A stretch of 64,000 nucleotides of DNA from Gammaproteobacteria bacterium RIFCSPHIGHO2_02_FULL_42_43 (GTDB lineage: Bacteria > Pseudomonadota > Gammaproteobacteria > Coxiellales > Coxiellaceae). The position numbers and the translations under genes were made by a program. The notes under the pieces were generated by a model that searched no databases, had not been told where the DNA came from, and worked only from the letters and a program-made list of their open reading frames with translations. Shown in pieces: positions 43,978 to 53,749 of the stretch; the first letter of the stretch is position 1; the number at the start of each line of letters is the position of its first letter. The stretch lies in assembly GCA_001801425.1 (NCBI GenBank), contig MGXR01000011.1, forward strand, positions 45,109 to 109,108, written 5' to 3'.

Positions 43978-44580
43978 TTAGGACGCACTATACAACTTTA
44001 AATAGCGCTCATGTAATTCCGCTACTTTTTTTTCCAATTGCGCTAAATCCCCGTTGTTTTCAATTACATCATTGGCGATTTTTATTCTATCTTCGTGCGA
44101 CGATTGTGATGCCATAATATTTTCAATAGATTCTGCGGAAGCCACATCACGCTTGGTTGCTCGATTGAGTTGCAGTTGTTTTCCACTCGTCACCACTAAT
44201 ACGCGATGAATAAAATCAATACCGGATGATTCAGCCAATAATGGAATCACGCAAATGCAATACGGCGCTTTTACATTTTGAATGGCTTCCACCATGTTAT
44301 GAAGAATCACAGGATGCAGCAAGCTTTCCAGCCATTGTCGCTCGCGAGGATTTTGAAAAACGACGTCGCGCAATTTTTTTCTATCGATGGTTTGATCATC
44401 TCGCAAAATGTTGCGACCAAAATGAGACACAATCGTTTGATAGATGTTCGTGTTGGGCTTGATGATGTCGTGCGCGATTTCATCCGCGTCGATCACGGGC
44501 ACACGCAATTTTTCAAAAAAATTTGCAATGGTTGTTTTGCCACTTGCGATTCCGCCTGTGAGTCCGATTACCCCAACCAT
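43978..44580 (-). CDS. coaE: Dephospho-CoA kinase
   Basis: Last step of coenzyme A synthesis, phosphorylating the 3' hydroxyl of dephospho-CoA. Walker A is GLTGGIASGKTT, and DADEIAHDIIKP and VVFQNPRERQWLE segments follow the family pattern. It ends within the 200-residue size expected. ATG 44580 is chosen; ATG 44592 is four codons upstream. Either overlaps the 3' end of pilD. This operon position after pilD is the same as in Pseudomonas and many other gammaproteobacteria. Confidence 0.95.
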   Translation of the reverse strand: MVGVIGLTGGIASGKTTIANFFEKLRVPVIDADEIAHDIIKPNTNIYQTIVSHFGRNILRDDQTIDRKKLRDVVFQNPRERQWLESLLHPVILHNMVEAIQNVKAPYCICVIPLLAESSGIDFIHRVLVVTSGKQLQLNRATKRDVASAESIENIMASQSSHEDRIKIANDVIENNGDLAQLEKKVAELHERYLKLYSAS

Positions 44581-45395
44581 GCTGTCATCCACGATAATAT
44601 CGGTGCACCAAATAAAATAACCACCCAGCCCGCAATGGCGAGATAAGGGCCGAAGGGAATCGTTTGTGATTTTTCCATTTTTTTACAGAGCAGTAAAATG
44701 AAACTTACGATCAACGCAAGCACGGTTGAAAAAATTAAGACGTCTAATAAAGAATAAGCACCAGTCCATGCGCCAATCATTGCCAACATTTTGCAATCAC
44801 CTAATCCCATGCCGTCTTGTTTTCGAATGAGCAAATATAATTTTCCAATCGTCCACAAAAATAAATAACCAAGTAATGCGCCAACAATGCTGTTTTCAGT
44901 GGAAATAAAAATATGGTGCGTGGACAGCAATAAACCCAGCCACAAAAAAATATAAATAATAGGGTCCGGCAAAAACTGATGTTTCAAATCAATAAAACTT
45001 AATACAATTAACGCCCACGTCAATAATAAAACAGCAGCGCCTGCAATAGTGAAATGTAATTGCATGATGACGATGACAGACGAAATTGCCGCAATAGATT
45101 CTACTAGAAAATATTGGACAGAAATTTTTTGATGACAATACGCACATTTTCCGCGTAAAAATAAATAACTAAAAAGGGGAATGTTGTGTCGAACAGAAAT
45201 GGGATGTTGACAGCGCGGGCAGTGTGAACGCGGCATACATAAATTAAATGATTGCTTACAAGAATCGACAGATTCATGTAATTGTTCTTTTGCTTGTTGA
45301 TTCCATTCGCGCTCGAGCATCATGGGGTAACGATAAATAACGACATTTAAAAAACTACCGATGATAGCGCCAACAATAAAAACCGCAATTAACAT
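44568..45395 (-). CDS. pilD: Type IV prepilin peptidase/N-methyltransferase PilD
   Basis: Cleaves the leader of type IV prepilins and type II pseudopilins and methylates the new N-terminus. A cytoplasmic zinc-binding region with two CxxC pairs (CPRCQHP and CAYCHQ) is present. The two catalytic Asp are in SFIDLKHQFLPD and GLGDCKMLAMIGAW. About eight membrane segments follow. It lies 8 bp downstream of pilC. Confidence 0.94.
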   Translation of the reverse strand: MLIAVFIVGAIIGSFLNVVIYRYPMMLEREWNQQAKEQLHESVDSCKQSFNLCMPRSHCPRCQHPISVRHNIPLFSYLFLRGKCAYCHQKISVQYFLVESIAAISSVIVIMQLHFTIAGAAVLLLTWALIVLSFIDLKHQFLPDPIIYIFLWLGLLLSTHHIFISTENSIVGALLGYLFLWTIGKLYLLIRKQDGMGLGDCKMLAMIGAWTGAYSLLDVLIFSTVLALIVSFILLLCKKMEKSQTIPFGPYLAIAGWVVILFGAPILSWMTAWLG

Positions 45396-45403
45396 AATGG
45401 TCC

Positions 45404-46600
45404 TTACACAATACTGCCCATGCGAAAAACCGGCAAATACATGGCAATAATTAATCCCGAAATCAAACCAGCCACTCCAATCATAATGACAGGCTCCAAT
45501 AGTTTGCTCAAGCGATTGAGTAGATCTTGCGTGGTATTTTGATAGAGTGTTGCGATTTTTTGAATCATGGCGGGCAGCGCATCAGCACTTTCACCAATGG
45601 AAATTAAATAGCTGGCGCGCTCGGGAAAATAGCGGCAATGTGATAATGCATCATGCAGTGATTTTCCTTGAATCACCGCCTGCGTGATCGGCGAAAAAGC
45701 GCGTTGTAAGACGGTGTTGGTGATGACTTGATTAGCAATGGTGAGCGCATCGGTGAGCGCCATTCCTGTAGACAATGTGATAAAGAGTGAGCGACTCCAA
45801 TGCATCATTTGTTGAGCCATGATCGCAGAAGCAACCAAGGGAATGCGTAGAGCGAATGCATGCCATCGTCGATGAATTTCATCGCGAGCAAGAATTTTTT
45901 TGGCGATAAAAAATAATGTGATACACCCATTTAAAAAAAGAAACCCATGTTCGCGCAAGAGCATGCTTAAAGAAATTACCATGGTGGTGATCGCGGGCAG
46001 CTGCCCGCCAAAATTGTGATACAACAATTGAAATTGCGGCAAAATAAATACGCACAATGCAAAACAGACGATGATAGAAATTACTAAAACACTGATGGGA
46101 TAGGTGACTGCTTGTATCATTTTTCTTTTCAAGGCAATTTTATTTTCGGTATCGATGATCAGTTGCGATAAAATTAAATTGAGTTTCCCGCTTTGCTCGC
46201 CCACTGAGATCAGTTGGCAAAAGTGATGATCAAACTGCTCAGGAAATAATCTTAATGCATGAGAAAAAGAGTCTCCTGACAGTAATTTTTCATGCAATGT
46301 CACTAAGATATTTTTTAATATGGGACTTTGGGTAGATTTTAATAATAAAGATAACGCGTCAGCAATCGGAATGCCAACTTCTAGCAAACAATAGATGTGC
46401 TGTAGTATGTCCAATTTATTTTTGTCATTGATGGCTTTTGGAATGAAACATGACCAGCTCAAAGAAAACTTCACAGACAGAATTGCAGAACATTTTTTTT
46501 CGATTAGACTTTTTGCGTGCAATTTATTTTTTGCAAATAAAGCGCCTGAAATTTTTTTCCCCTGCGCATCAATTCCTGTCCATTGGTAGTAATTATTCAT
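45404..46600 (-). CDS. pilC: Type IV pilus inner-membrane platform protein PilC
   Basis: Platform protein joining the assembly ATPase to the growing pilus. Two repeated T2SF domains are visible. The first contains GDSFSHALRLFPEQFD, the second GKSLHDALSHCRYFPE. Each is followed by a hydrophobic hairpin. The C-terminus EPVIMIGVAGLISGLII matches the family. It overlaps the pilB stop by four bases. Confidence 0.94.
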   Translation of the reverse strand: MNNYYQWTGIDAQGKKISGALFAKNKLHAKSLIEKKCSAILSVKFSLSWSCFIPKAINDKNKLDILQHIYCLLEVGIPIADALSLLLKSTQSPILKNILVTLHEKLLSGDSFSHALRLFPEQFDHHFCQLISVGEQSGKLNLILSQLIIDTENKIALKRKMIQAVTYPISVLVISIIVCFALCVFILPQFQLLYHNFGGQLPAITTMVISLSMLLREHGFLFLNGCITLFFIAKKILARDEIHRRWHAFALRIPLVASAIMAQQMMHWSRSLFITLSTGMALTDALTIANQVITNTVLQRAFSPITQAVIQGKSLHDALSHCRYFPERASYLISIGESADALPAMIQKIATLYQNTTQDLLNRLSKLLEPVIMIGVAGLISGLIIAMYLPVFRMGSIV

Positions 46601-48102
46601 TCTGAAGGTACTACACGATAAATTTCGTCTAAGCTCGTGATTCCTGCGCGAACTTTCTTAAGCGCATTTTTCCAAAGTGCTTTAAAAATAATTTTTTTGT
46701 TTTCGGCGATATTCGTTTTTATTTCGGGAGATATGAGCAGTAATTCGAATACACCGGTTCTTCCAGAATAACCGCGGTTGCATTGCGCGCAACCACATGC
46801 TTCGTTATATTTCCCGTTGGTTTTTTTGCAAAAACTGCATAAACAACGCACTAGTCGTTGCGCAATCACGAGTGTTAGAGCACTTGATAAATGAAACGGT
46901 GCGATGCCCATCTGGCATAATCGCGTGATAGTTTCAGCAGCATTATTCGTATGTAACGTTGACAAAACGAGATGTCCCGTTTGCGCAGCGCGAAGCGCCA
47001 TTTCTGCTGTTTCTTGATCGCGAATTTCGCCAATCATGATGACGTCGGGATCTTGACGCAATAGCGCGCGTAACGCTTCTTGAAAACGAAACGATGTGGT
47101 CGCGCGAATTGGTGTTTGATTAATGCCATCGATTTGCATTTCCACGGGTTCTTCTATCGTAACAATGTTGCGATGTGTTTTATTTAATATTTCAAGCAAC
47201 GTGTATAATGTAATTGATTTTCCGCTACCCGTTGGTCCCGTGACCAAAATCAAGCCTTGCGGTGATGCGATTGTTTTCAATAAAATTTTTTGATCTTCCG
47301 CCGTTAATCCCAATTGATCAATTTTTTTTGATTGTGCGTTGGCATCTAGCAATCGAATCACCATTTTTTCGCCGTGCAATGTTGGGCAACTACTCACGCG
47401 ACAATCTTTTACAAATCCCAAATACGAACGAAATGTCAATCGCCCATCTTGCGGCATGCGTTTAATCGCAATATCCATTTGCGCTAATACTTTAATGCAG
47501 CTCGTGATCGTTTCATTTTCAAGTAAAGGCAGGCGCAATATTTCATGCAGCCAACCATCGATTCGAAATCTCACGCGATAGTCATGTTGATAAGGTTCAA
47601 GATGAATATCCGACGCATGACGATGTATCGCGTCAGATAAAAGTTGATGTGTCACAATTTTTGCTGTTAGTTTTTGATGATATATTTTTTGAGAAAGATA
47701 AGTATTGTGTAAACGATATAGCACATCATAACGTGAAAAAACAAAACGGATATTGCATCCGGTTTGAAATGAAATTTTTTTATGAAGTGAAAATAAATTG
47801 GGATTAGCAATCGCAATCGTTACTGTGTTTTCTTTTTTTTCGACAGGAACCATTAGCTGCTGATCAACAATGTCTGCAGGCAATAAATCAAATGCAGGTG
47901 CATTTACCGCAGAAAAATAAAATTTTTCTGTGTGGTAATGCGATGCTGCTGCCGATAATAAATTTTCTGCATTCACCAGATGATATTGCATCACATGTGA
48001 AAATAAATCCTGTTCGTGATAACTCATGTTTTGTTTTATTTTTTGCAGCATTTTTTCATCCAGCAATTGGTGTTGTAATAATAATGTGGTTAGTTCATCC
48101 AT
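46597..48102 (-). CDS. pilB: Type IV pilus assembly ATPase PilB
   Basis: Cytoplasmic hexameric ATPase that powers pilus extension. The N-terminal GspE domain precedes the core: Walker A (GPTGSGKSITLYTLL), Asp box (IVTIEEPVE), Walker B (PDVIMIGEIRDQETAE), and His box (TGHLVLSTLHTNNA). A zinc tetracysteine region follows (CSFCKKTNGKYNEACGCAQC). ATG 48102 is two bases after the pilA stop; the open frame upstream (48150) runs into pilA. No pilT retraction gene is in the window. Confidence 0.95.
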   Translation of the reverse strand: MDELTTLLLQHQLLDEKMLQKIKQNMSYHEQDLFSHVMQYHLVNAENLLSAAASHYHTEKFYFSAVNAPAFDLLPADIVDQQLMVPVEKKENTVTIAIANPNLFSLHKKISFQTGCNIRFVFSRYDVLYRLHNTYLSQKIYHQKLTAKIVTHQLLSDAIHRHASDIHLEPYQHDYRVRFRIDGWLHEILRLPLLENETITSCIKVLAQMDIAIKRMPQDGRLTFRSYLGFVKDCRVSSCPTLHGEKMVIRLLDANAQSKKIDQLGLTAEDQKILLKTIASPQGLILVTGPTGSGKSITLYTLLEILNKTHRNIVTIEEPVEMQIDGINQTPIRATTSFRFQEALRALLRQDPDVIMIGEIRDQETAEMALRAAQTGHLVLSTLHTNNAAETITRLCQMGIAPFHLSSALTLVIAQRLVRCLCSFCKKTNGKYNEACGCAQCNRGYSGRTGVFELLLISPEIKTNIAENKKIIFKALWKNALKKVRAGITSLDEIYRVVPSE

Positions 48103-48104
48103 AT

Positions 48105-48530
48105 TTAATTTGCATACCCATCTGTCACGCCTTGCCCGCTGGATGCCCATGTTAATCCATTGGCGGTTTCGGTTGGGGTGAGAATGTAAGTGTCGGCAGA
48201 TGCAATACCGTATAAATTTTTTGGTGTGATAGTAATGACGCCCGCAGCAACGTCAGCGCTGTCAACCAAATCAGGTCCTTTTCCGGTTGTAATGGCGGCC
48301 GGGATATTATTTTCGCCGGCGTTACAATCCGTTAATTCGCCTTGCATTTGATAGCATTCCTGCACGCCCAATTTGAATGGTTCTGTTGCTTGTACAATTT
48401 CCGTGTAGTGCGCGCGGCGCGTGTAATTTTGATAGGAAGGAATGGCAATGGCGATCAAAATACCGATGATGGCGATCACAATCATTAATTCAATCAGCGT
48501 AAAACCCTTATTTTTTGTGCGTATTTTCAT
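48105..48530 (-). CDS. pilA: Type IV major pilin (PilA-like)
   Basis: Prepilin with a short leader ending KNKG and the conserved hydrophobic helix [18 protein letters not shown]. Cleavage is at Gly/Phe by PilD. The mature protein is about 132 residues. Its only Cys pair (ECYQM...LTDCN) encloses a small mid-protein loop rather than the usual C-terminal disulphide region, so the D-loop differs from the classic pilins. It heads the pilABCD operon, with GGAA upstream. No sigma-54 box was seen in the 70 bp upstream. Confidence 0.93.
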   Translation of the reverse strand: MKIRTKNKGFTLIELMIVIAIIGILIAIAIPSYQNYTRRAHYTEIVQATEPFKLGVQECYQMQGELTDCNAGENNIPAAITTGKGPDLVDSADVAAGVITITPKNLYGIASADTYILTPTETANGLTWASSGQGVTDGYAN

Positions 48531-48639
48531 GGTAAATTCCTTGTGGTGGTGGCGGTGGTCCGCGGTTGCGTTTGCGTGTGAAATAAGTTAAGTTATCTTG
48601 CTTTTTTGCGCAATACCGGGTTTTATTAAAATAAGCGAA

Positions 48640-48771
48640 GAACCGCGCGCGCAAGCGAGTGGGTTTTTTTCTTTGCGCGCGTTAGCAAGCGATATAAATG
48701 AGCAAGGAGCCGCGCGCGTTAGCAAGCGATATAAATGAGCAAGGAGCCGCGCGCGTTAGCAAGCGATATTT
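48640..48771. repeat. REP-like tandem array upstream of tRNA-Thr
   Basis: Two exact 37-bp units (48675-48711, 48712-48748) plus a partial third contain the dispersed motif GCGCGCGTTAGCAAGCG. A diverged copy precedes them from about 48640. The same block with two units, not three, precedes the second tRNA-like gene at 60514, so it was duplicated with it. Confidence 0.85.
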
Positions 48772-48777
48772 TCTTTA

Positions 48778-48850
<73 letters not shown>

Positions 48851-48868
48851 ATTTAAAAATATTTATTT

Positions 48869-49675
48869 TTAAATACTTGCATGATCATTCATCGATTCTT
48901 TTTTTCCATTCACTTGAGCATGTAGGGAATTTGTCACGTGAATCCGATTTGCAGCGACCCGCAATTGCGAACTCGACAAATGTGCATAACGAAGCACCAT
49001 TGCAAAGCTCGACCAACCTCCGAGCATTTGTAGTTCTTGCAAATTCGTACCGCTTTGCACATGCCAACTTGCCCAAGTGTGTCGTAAATCATGCCAACGA
49101 AAGTTTGCAATTTCTGCTCGTTTCAACGCTTTTGTCCATGCCTTCGTATTAACTTGATCTACCGGCTTCGCATTAAAAGTAAACACAAAAACAGCATGCC
49201 GACCTACACGTTTTTTTAATACAGCCATCGCCGTATCATTCAAAGGAACAGAAATTGCCTTGTTTGCTTTAGCCTGATCTGGGTGAACAACAGTATGTTG
49301 ATTTATCAAATCCACATCTTCCCATTTCAGCAATTTCACATTACTTTGTCGCAATCCAGTTGCTAATGTGAACAAAGCCATATCCGATAAATGTTCTGGA
49401 AGCGTTTGAATTAATCTTGCCGCTTCACCCTGCGTTAACCAACGTATACGATGATTCTGCTCTTGGCGTAATTTAATTTTCGGTCGCTTGTCAATCCATT
49501 CCCACTCATCCACCGCTTTATTTAAAATACTGCGAACAAGGGCTAACATGCGATTCACTGTTGCAACAGAAACGCCTGTTTCTGCTTTTTTGGCAGCAAT
49601 CGTATCAATTAAATTACGATCAATTGCATCCAAACATTTATCTTTTAAAAATGGATTCAGCCATCTCAGATGCAT
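48869..49675 (-). CDS. Tyrosine recombinase (phage-type integrase)
   Basis: Catalytic domain with a full set of active-site residues: Arg109 (GLRQSN), His195-x2-Arg198 (WHDLRHTW), Trp221, and nucleophile Tyr230 (RYAHLSS). The 268 residues start within the core-binding domain, so the arm-binding N-terminus is missing or lies in another frame; few bases upstream fit. It lies 19 bp from tRNA-Thr, facing it, as integrases of tRNA-borne islands do. It may act on the repeated tRNA ends of this island. Confidence 0.88.
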   Translation of the reverse strand: MHLRWLNPFLKDKCLDAIDRNLIDTIAAKKAETGVSVATVNRMLALVRSILNKAVDEWEWIDKRPKIKLRQEQNHRIRWLTQGEAARLIQTLPEHLSDMALFTLATGLRQSNVKLLKWEDVDLINQHTVVHPDQAKANKAISVPLNDTAMAVLKKRVGRHAVFVFTFNAKPVDQVNTKAWTKALKRAEIANFRWHDLRHTWASWHVQSGTNLQELQMLGGWSSFAMVLRYAHLSSSQLRVAANRIHVTNSLHAQVNGKKESMNDHASI

Positions 49676-49861
49676 TTTAATTTTTCAAAAAAATAAATCA
49701 ATTAAAATGTCATGTTAAACTAAGTAAATAGAAGCTGAGATTTGGTTTATATTATCAAGTATAGGAATTTTTGGTATACTCTAACAGGTATTTGTAACAC
49801 TGGCGTATGTTACCTACTATAGGTGTATGCCCCTTCTTTTTTTGAGCATTTAAGGTGGCTT

Positions 49862-51139
49862 ATGAAAAATTTACTCTTAATTTTATTTTTTACATTTAGT
49901 GTTTCTGTATTTGCAAATCCTAAAAATGATCAGATACAAAATTTAGTGAATCAATATATTGAAAAATATTCCAATCATGATGTGACTAAAAAAGGCGAAG
50001 GTACTTCTGGAATTCAATTAACCATTTTACAAAATGGAAAAATGAAAACATATACCGCTGGTACCATTGGTCACAATATTAACACTCCAGTTTCAAGTAA
50101 TAATTTATTTGCATGGGGCAGTATTACCAAAGAATTCACAACTGCAATTATTTTAAAATTACAACAGCAGAGAAAATTAAATTTAAACCAAACATTACAA
50201 CATTGGTTTCCTAAAAAATTTATTTCAACTAAAAATAAGAAATCAGAATGGCCAAAAATGTGGCGTACTGTTAAAATTTTTCAATTATTGAATATGACAA
50301 GTGGTATTCCAAATGCGGTAAATAATTCAACTTTGAATATATTTTGGGATAAAAAAAGATTATTTGAGACGAATTGGAAATTAGATCAATTTATCAATGT
50401 TGCAGCAAGCTATGCGCGTAGTAAAAATTGCAAACATCAATGTTTCATGCCTGGAACAAACTATTCTTATTCCAATACGAATTATGTTATTGCCGGAATA
50501 ATTGCTGAAAAAGCCGCAAAAATTCCATTCTCGGCACAAATGCATGATCTTTTAAAAAATGCTGGAATAACTGCTTATTATATTCCACACAAAAGACCCG
50601 AAGCTTATTTGAAAAATATGATGCATGGGTACTATTATGATGCTCTATATGGATACCCTGCTATCAAAGATGTTCCTTTAGGATTTGATGCATCTGATAC
50701 CTTGGGCTGGTCTTGGATTTCATCGGCTGGTGCGTTAATTGGGAATACACAAAACATGGTGAAAGCTGTTTTTAAATTATTTCATGGTGAAATTCTTTCA
50801 AAAAATATGACTGAAATTTTAAAAAATAATTATTATGTAAATCAAAAAAATGGAAAACCGATTTCTAATATTATGCAGTGTACTGTTAAAAATACAGATG
50901 GAAATGGATGTTATGGTTTGGGTGTGATGGGTTTGCTTTATGATAAATCAATAGGTTTTACGTGGATTTATGAAGGACTTGTTACTGGTTATCGTTCTGT
51001 TTATATTTTTTCACAAAAAATAAATACAATTCTTTCTATTTCCGTAAATTCTACAGCAGGAAATAACGACAATATAGTGAGCTTTGCAAAAGAAGTTTTT
51101 AATGCTGCTAAAAATAATTCTAAAAAATTTAAGAAATGA
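49862..51139 (+). CDS. Serine beta-lactamase/DD-peptidase family protein (secreted)
   Basis: Signal peptide (MKNLLLILFFTFSVSVFA) followed by a class C-type fold: SxxK at Ser87-Lys90 (GSITKEF) and a YxN motif (YSNTNY). Such proteins include AmpC, PBP4-like peptidases and esterases. The usual KTG is not clear, so whether it hydrolyses beta-lactams is unknown. ATG 49862 with GGTGG upstream is chosen over the open frame from 49823. Codon use is AT-rich (many Lys, Asn), as in the rest of the first island module. Confidence 0.82.
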   Translation: MKNLLLILFFTFSVSVFANPKNDQIQNLVNQYIEKYSNHDVTKKGEGTSGIQLTILQNGKMKTYTAGTIGHNINTPVSSNNLFAWGSITKEFTTAIILKLQQQRKLNLNQTLQHWFPKKFISTKNKKSEWPKMWRTVKIFQLLNMTSGIPNAVNNSTLNIFWDKKRLFETNWKLDQFINVAASYARSKNCKHQCFMPGTNYSYSNTNYVIAGIIAEKAAKIPFSAQMHDLLKNAGITAYYIPHKRPEAYLKNMMHGYYYDALYGYPAIKDVPLGFDASDTLGWSWISSAGALIGNTQNMVKAVFKLFHGEILSKNMTEILKNNYYVNQKNGKPISNIMQCTVKNTDGNGCYGLGVMGLLYDKSIGFTWIYEGLVTGYRSVYIFSQKINTILSISVNSTAGNNDNIVSFAKEVFNAAKNNSKKFKK

Positions 51140-51190
51140 TTTTTATGAAAAAGTTGCATAGCAAAATAATTATTTATTTATAATAACCTG

Positions 51191-51394
51191 CTATTTCTTA
51201 AAACCACAAAAAATACCCAGTTGCCGACGATTTAACAATGGTGAGTGTTCGCACACAAACCATCCATTGATGGCGGAAGTTTTCACTTCGAAAGTGCGAA
51301 ATAGGCTGTAAAACGCCTGCGGCAATGGCGAATCCTCGCCGTAATCGTTGTGATCTTGCGAGCACAGCGATACATTTTTTGCATAGAAATAATT
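51191..51394 (-). pseudogene. Possible protein remnant without start
   Basis: In the 710-bp gap after the serine hydrolase, about 64 open codons on the minus strand give a protein-like text (YSLFRTFEVKTSAINGWFVC, then LLNRRQLGIFCGFKK). There is no start codon and a stop lies just upstream, so it is at best a remnant. No family is recognised. Confidence 0.3.
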
Positions 51395-51547
51395 TTAAAA
51401 ACTAAAACATTAAATCTGACTATTTTTAAAACTGAAAACTAATTTAAAAACCAATAATGGTCAGTTGAATATTACAGATAGACATGTAACGCTAAAGGTT
51501 TGTACCTTACATCGCTTAAATGGCACGCGATGCTATTTGAACAACGT

Positions 51548-51578
51548 AAGCTATCACTATTTTTGTAATAGCTTTTTT
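51548..51578 (+). terminator. Intrinsic terminator with no coding gene before it
   Basis: AAGCTATCAC / GTAATAGCTT (one mismatch) is followed by TTTTTT. The preceding 400 bp on this strand hold no gene, so the hairpin may end the serine-hydrolase transcript late or a small RNA. Confidence 0.6.
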
Positions 51579-51669
51579 AGACAATAATGTTTTATTGCTT
51601 AAAAAAGCCGTCACTTTGTCGTCACTTGTAACTTAAATAGTTTAAATAAATAAAATCAATGAACTAAAT

Positions 51670-51723
51670 CCCCTGTCACTATCTCAAACTCGCCTAATGG
51701 CTCGTTTGATATAGAGACAGGGG
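51670..51723. repeat. Long hairpin upstream of abiE
   Basis: CCCCTGTCACTATCTCAAAC and its near complement (CGTTTGATATAGAGACAGGGG, 3' side) form a stem of over 20 bp with about three mismatches and an 8-nt loop. It may terminate upstream transcription or serve as a protein-binding site for the TA system. Confidence 0.7.
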
Positions 51724-51806
51724 TAAAAATTAACTAAGCCTTCTTTAACTGACCCATGATTGTCTATTGGTTAGATTACTTTGTTGCGTTAGAACCAATA
51801 ATTTTG

Positions 51807-51847
51807 ATATACTTTCAATATGTCTAATAAAGACAGTTTGAGTATAT
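51807..51847 (+). promoter_or_regulatory. Inverted repeat at the abiEi start: candidate autorepressor operator
   Basis: ATATACTTTCAATATGTCT and its imperfect complement AGACAGTTTGAGTATAT flank a 5-nt spacer and end one base before the abiEi ATG. AbiEi antitoxins are known to bind inverted repeats in their own promoter. Confidence 0.5.
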
Positions 51848-51848
51848 T

Positions 51849-52652
51849 ATGAATTTATCAGAATACATCAAAAATAATCGTGCAAAGGGTCGCTTTGTAT
51901 TCACTACCGACCAAGCAATTTCCGATCTACAGATTTCCAAGAATGCCTTGTATTGCGCCGCTTACAAGCTCAAAAAAAAGAAAGATATCATTAGTATCGC
52001 CAAACATTTGTATCTCATCGTGCCACCAGAATATCAATCTGTTGGCTCATTGCCAGCGGAAGAATTATTACCTTTGTTGATGGCTTATTGGAAAGCGAAT
52101 TATTATGTTTGCGGATTATCAGCCGCTTATTATCATGGTGCTTCTCACCAAAAACCACAAACTTATCAAGTGATGTCTGACCATCAAATCAAAAGCATTA
52201 AATTTGGAAAAGTGAAAATCGATTTTTTTTGTAAAACGAAACTTACACCTTGGCTTGTTGAAAAAAAAATTATGCGCACCGGTTATTTAACAATTTCATC
52301 TCCTGAGCTTACGTTATATGATTTATTCAGTAATCGCAGGCTTTCAGGTGGATTAAATCAAACAGCTACTGTGCTCAGTGAATTAATCGAATCACTTGAT
52401 GCAGATCGATTATTAAAAATCATAAAAGAAATAAAAGAACACGCATGGTGGCAACGATTGGGATACATGCTTTCACATATTGATTCTATCGATTCAAAAA
52501 AACAAAAAAAACTATTACAAACCCTGCGAAAATATGCTAAAAAATGCGAACTTAATTGGATAACTCTAGCACCAGAGCTTTCAACTAAAAATGCAATTCG
52601 AGATGAATTTTGGAAATTAATTGCAAATACTACGATTGAGACTGACGAATGA
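51849..52652 (+). CDS. abiEi: AbiEi-type antitoxin/transcription repressor
   Basis: Antitoxin of the AbiE type IV toxin-antitoxin and phage abortive-infection system. An N-terminal winged helix (QAISDLQISKNALYCAAYKL) is followed by the AbiEi C-terminal domain (YYVCGLSAAYYHGASH, LTISSPELTLYDLF). AbiEi represses its own promoter. It overlaps abiEii by four bases. The codon use is AT-rich, as in the rest of the module. Confidence 0.9.
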   Translation: MNLSEYIKNNRAKGRFVFTTDQAISDLQISKNALYCAAYKLKKKKDIISIAKHLYLIVPPEYQSVGSLPAEELLPLLMAYWKANYYVCGLSAAYYHGASHQKPQTYQVMSDHQIKSIKFGKVKIDFFCKTKLTPWLVEKKIMRTGYLTISSPELTLYDLFSNRRLSGGLNQTATVLSELIESLDADRLLKIIKEIKEHAWWQRLGYMLSHIDSIDSKKQKKLLQTLRKYAKKCELNWITLAPELSTKNAIRDEFWKLIANTTIETDE

Positions 52653-53455
52653 TACCTGAAATATATATTGAAGAGTGGCGTGCAAATGCACCATGGGTAA
52701 CATTATCTATGGTTGAACAGGACATGGTAATTAGCAGAGCATTAGTTGCGTTATACAACGAACCACACATCGGTTCAACTTTGGCTTTTCGTGGTGGTAC
52801 AGCCTTAAACAAATTATTTATTCAACCACCAGCGCGTTACAGTGAAGACATTGATTTTGTCCAAATCAAAAGTGCGCCCATTGGTGGAACAATAGATGCC
52901 GTGAGACAGGCGCTTGATCCTTGGTTAGGTGAGCCTAAACGCAAACTCACCGATCGCAGTGCAAAATTAATTTATCGTTACACTGCAATTGATAATGTCG
53001 TTGCAAAATTAAAAATTGAAATCAACACAACAGAACATTTTCATGTTTTGCCGTTAACAAAACATTCTTTTAAAATGAAATCAGAATGGTTTGAAGGAGA
53101 GTCCACTATTTTGTGTTATCACCTTGATGAATTGATGGGTACAAAATTGCGTGCACTCTATCAAAGAAGAAAGGGCCGTGATTTATTTGACTTGTGGTTT
53201 GTATTAAAAGAAAAATTGATTGATGTAAAAAATGTTGTTTCTATTTTTGAAAAATACGCTGAGTACAACAATGAGCCTGTTACACGTGCATTATTTGAAA
53301 AAAACTTGCATCTCAAAAAAACGAATCAAGATTTTCAGTCTGATATGTCTGCATTATTACCTGCTGACTCAACATGGGATTTTGAATCAGCATTAAAAAT
53401 GGTTGAGGATGCTTTTATTCCAAAGCTAACTGGTGCTGCATGGAAAAGAGAATAA
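52649..53455 (+). CDS. abiEii: AbiEii-type toxin nucleotidyltransferase
   Basis: Toxin of the AbiE pair, a DNA-polymerase-beta-like nucleotidyltransferase. The core motif GGTALNK (49-55) and acidic motif SEDIDF (65-70) are present, and KLRALYQRRKGRDLFDLWF is the later family motif. AbiEii/MenT-type toxins block translation by adding nucleotides to tRNA or a related target. The gene completes the first island module, 140 bp before a tRNA-end repeat. Confidence 0.92.
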   Translation: MIPEIYIEEWRANAPWVTLSMVEQDMVISRALVALYNEPHIGSTLAFRGGTALNKLFIQPPARYSEDIDFVQIKSAPIGGTIDAVRQALDPWLGEPKRKLTDRSAKLIYRYTAIDNVVAKLKIEINTTEHFHVLPLTKHSFKMKSEWFEGESTILCYHLDELMGTKLRALYQRRKGRDLFDLWFVLKEKLIDVKNVVSIFEKYAEYNNEPVTRALFEKNLHLKKTNQDFQSDMSALLPADSTWDFESALKMVEDAFIPKLTGAAWKRE

Positions 53456-53598
53456 AATTTTGTTTTAAATTGTATGTAGGGATTTTGTAACGTACTCAAA
53501 TAGTTTTAGCCATGTTTCAAGCCGTTTTTGACCGTTTTTCAACCAAATGCGCATCGCAGTGTGTTGATTTATATGTTAAGTTAATTCGACCTAGAGGC

Positions 53599-53640
53599 TT
53601 CGTAATCAGTAGGTCGTCCGTTCGATTCGGATCATCGGCA
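53599..53640 (+). repeat. att-like repeat, copy 2 (tRNA-Thr 3' end)
   Basis: The last 42 bases of tRNA-Thr (TTCGTAATCAGTAGGTCGTC through ATCATCGGCA) are repeated exactly. An arm of about 90 bp follows (53641-53730), containing CTGACAGT...ACTGTCAG, and recurs after copies 3 and 5. It separates the AbiE module from the MBL module. Confidence 0.92.
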
Positions 53641-53749
53641 GAGACTGATTAAAATAATTTAAAATCAACTTGAACTGACAGTAAAGCGCATAGCTGCAAA
53701 ATGGGTAACTGTCAGATTAGGTCGGAGCTTTCACACTTTACATTCCCTT

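Noticed and set aside
48531..48600. Sigma-54 promoter for pilA
   Set aside because: No TGGCAC-N5-TTGC pattern was found in the upstream region.
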